A stretch of DNA of 64,000 nt from Astropecten irregularis. Lineage: Eukaryota; Echinodermata; Asteroidea; Paxillosida; Astropectinidae. Numbering within the stretch: position 1 is the first letter of the stretch; the number at the start of each line of letters is the position of its first letter. The DNA lies in assembly GCA_963971285.1 (NCBI GenBank), contig OZ020255.1:10188931-10252930 (forward strand). Direction: 5' to 3'. The position numbers and the translations under genes are program-made. The notes beneath the pieces were generated by a model. That model did no database searches. It was not told the origin of the DNA and saw only the letters and a program-made list of their open reading frames with translations. Shown here piece by piece: positions 62,816 through 64,000 of this stretch.

Positions 62816-63190
62816 AACCCCCGGGCGCCAAAGCCATAATGCCCAAGCCCAAGCCCAAAGCCCAAAGCCCAAAGCCCAAAGCCCAAAGCCCAAAGCCCAA
62901 AGCCCAAAGCCCAAAGCCCAAAGCCCCAAAGCCCAAAGCCCGGAAACCCACAGCCCACAATCCGCTGCTCAAAGCCCAAAGCCTAAACCCCTAACCCAAA
63001 CCCTAAAACCAAAAGCCCCAAACCAAAAATCCAAAGCCCAAAGCTTATTTAACTCAAAGCCCAAAACCCACAATCCACAGGCCAAAGCCTAAACCAAAAA
63101 CCCAAACCCTTAAAATTCCTAGAGCCCCAAAACCCAAAGCCCAAAACCCAAAGCCTAAACGCAAACCCCAAAGCCCAAAGCCCAAAAGTA
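62816..63190. repeat. CCCAAAG heptamer array
   Basis: Fairly regular CCCAAAG/AAAGCCC units to about 62940, then looser variants with AACCC, CCCTAA and CCAAAA words to 63190; a short return at 63457-63475. Lies just 5' of the discoidin exon at 62768. Open frames through it are artefacts. Confidence 0.88.
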
Positions 63191-63775
63191 GAAGACCCTA
63201 AATTTAGGGGGCTAGACCCTTCGCACGTGACGTCATCATCTAACATTCGCTTCCGCTGTCTTATTAGGTGAATATAAAAGCAACATACTGCGCGTTTTCC
63301 AATTAATTGGCGCGTATTTTCCCAATTTCCAGCATGTTTGTTTTTTCAATTGCATTTTTTTGGGGAGGGGGGAGGAAGAGCAAGGCCCATTTTTTTGGGT
63401 GGCTGTAGCCCACTCCCTCTAGCCCCCCCCCCCCCCCACGTAGAACCGCGCCTGCAGCTCAAAGCCCAAAACCCAAAAGACTGAAAAGCTCACACACAAC
63501 AAATTTGAATAAAAGACATTTCAGCGTCAATTAATAATTTGTTTCCATGAATATTTCATTGTCGAATGTCTGGGTCTGCTTCAACGTACGTGCCTACCCT
63601 TGAAGCAGTAGGCGAGGCGTGTCATGATGCATGAATTCGAAATTAGTTGGCGTGCCATGAATGTATTTGATAAAAAATGTATAGGTCACAAGTCATTCGA
63701 CAAAGGTATTGGACAACTGGGAGAAACGCAACCCAAGAAAAAACGGCCATTTTTAATTTGACCTCGAAACCGGCA
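63191..63775. other. Unassigned DNA near the right edge
   Basis: Contains a poly(C) run at about 63425-63438 and AT-rich stretches. No exon of the discoidin gene could be recognised here. Confidence 0.4.
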
Positions 63776-63984
63776 CAATACACGGGTTTACACTTGCGAA
63801 AAAAAGCGCATGCGTGATAGTGCCTCGTTTTGAAGTCGCGATCAAAACCGCCGAAGAGTAAACCCGTGTGTTGTCTTCGACAATGGACGGGCTTACACTT
63901 CGAAAGGTGCGCATGCGTGGAAGTGCCTCGTTTTGAAGTTGCGATCAAAATCTAAGATGGCCGCCATGGTGTAAACCCGTGTAT
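63776..63984. repeat. Dimeric hairpin element, CACGGGTTTACACTT ends, copy 2
   Basis: Two units bounded by CACGGGTTTACACTT or GACGGGCTTACACTT and GTAAACCCGTGT, with GCGCATGCGT and GTGCCTCGTTTTGAAGT inside. Same family as 44776-44986, opposite internal order. Confidence 0.75.
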
Positions 63985-64000
63985 GAATGACGATGCCATG

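Noticed and set aside
62476-62994. Frames rich in Lys-Pro-Ala-Gln-Ser or Gly-Phe-Leu-Trp
   Set aside because: The repetitive part is the CCCAAAG array. Only the segment 62526-62768 on the minus strand is kept, as an exon.
63643-63948. 101-codon minus-strand frame
   Set aside because: It is built from the repeated units of the GGGTTTACAC hairpin element.

Overview
This is animal genomic DNA. Genes are split by short introns with GT..AG borders, conserved metazoan genes are present, and most of the rest is repeats: hairpin miniature elements, tRNA-derived SINEs, LINE remnants and a young Ty3/gypsy element. The gene set (CFAP90, COASY, ACMSD, GTPBP10, a secreted C-type lectin, a discoidin-domain protein, a monocarboxylate-transporter cluster) and the repeat style suggest a marine invertebrate deuterostome. 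Echinoderm is my best guess, but this is inference; no marker in the window fixes the species.

Layout. 1-525 (-): 5' part of an AT-rich gene with three SAP-like repeats, cut by the window edge and unlike everything around it. 823-5481 (+): two 3' exons of CFAP90, whose intron holds an intact single-exon Myb/SANT-like gene (2056-3477). 9088-17190 (-): complete seven-exon COASY; its last intron carries an antisense lectin gene (10691-11410, +). 17.2-23.3 kb: gene-poor, rich in hairpins and tandem duplications. 23418-32248 (-): three complete tandem SLC16-like transporter genes, each 438 codons plus stop in four exons, duplicated together with flanking DNA and a CCCAA/CCCAG array. 33961-34968: large foldback element with a 9-bp target duplication. 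36298-41278 (+): complete eight-exon ACMSD with a novel C-terminal tail. 41.4-46 kb: dense, partly nested miniature elements. 46445-50865 (-): complete nine-exon GTPBP10. 52451-62768 (-): three 3' exons of a gene with an F5/8 type C (discoidin) domain. Its last intron has been invaded by an 8.3-kb LTR retrotransposon (52939-61220, +) with near-identical 979-bp LTRs, a Gag with an apparent PB1 domain, and Pol in the -1 frame behind a G GGA AAC slippery site. 61.4-64 kb: palindromic and CCCAAAG satellites and hairpin elements.

COASY makes coenzyme A, ACMSD works in the tryptophan-kynurenine/NAD branch, GTPBP10 acts in mitochondrial ribosome assembly and CFAP90 in cilia. They are neighbours, not a pathway. 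The common theme is nesting: genes inside introns, elements inside elements, and an LTR element inside a gene. Gene models were built by hand from ORFs, splice motifs and reading phase. Phases agree at every junction listed.
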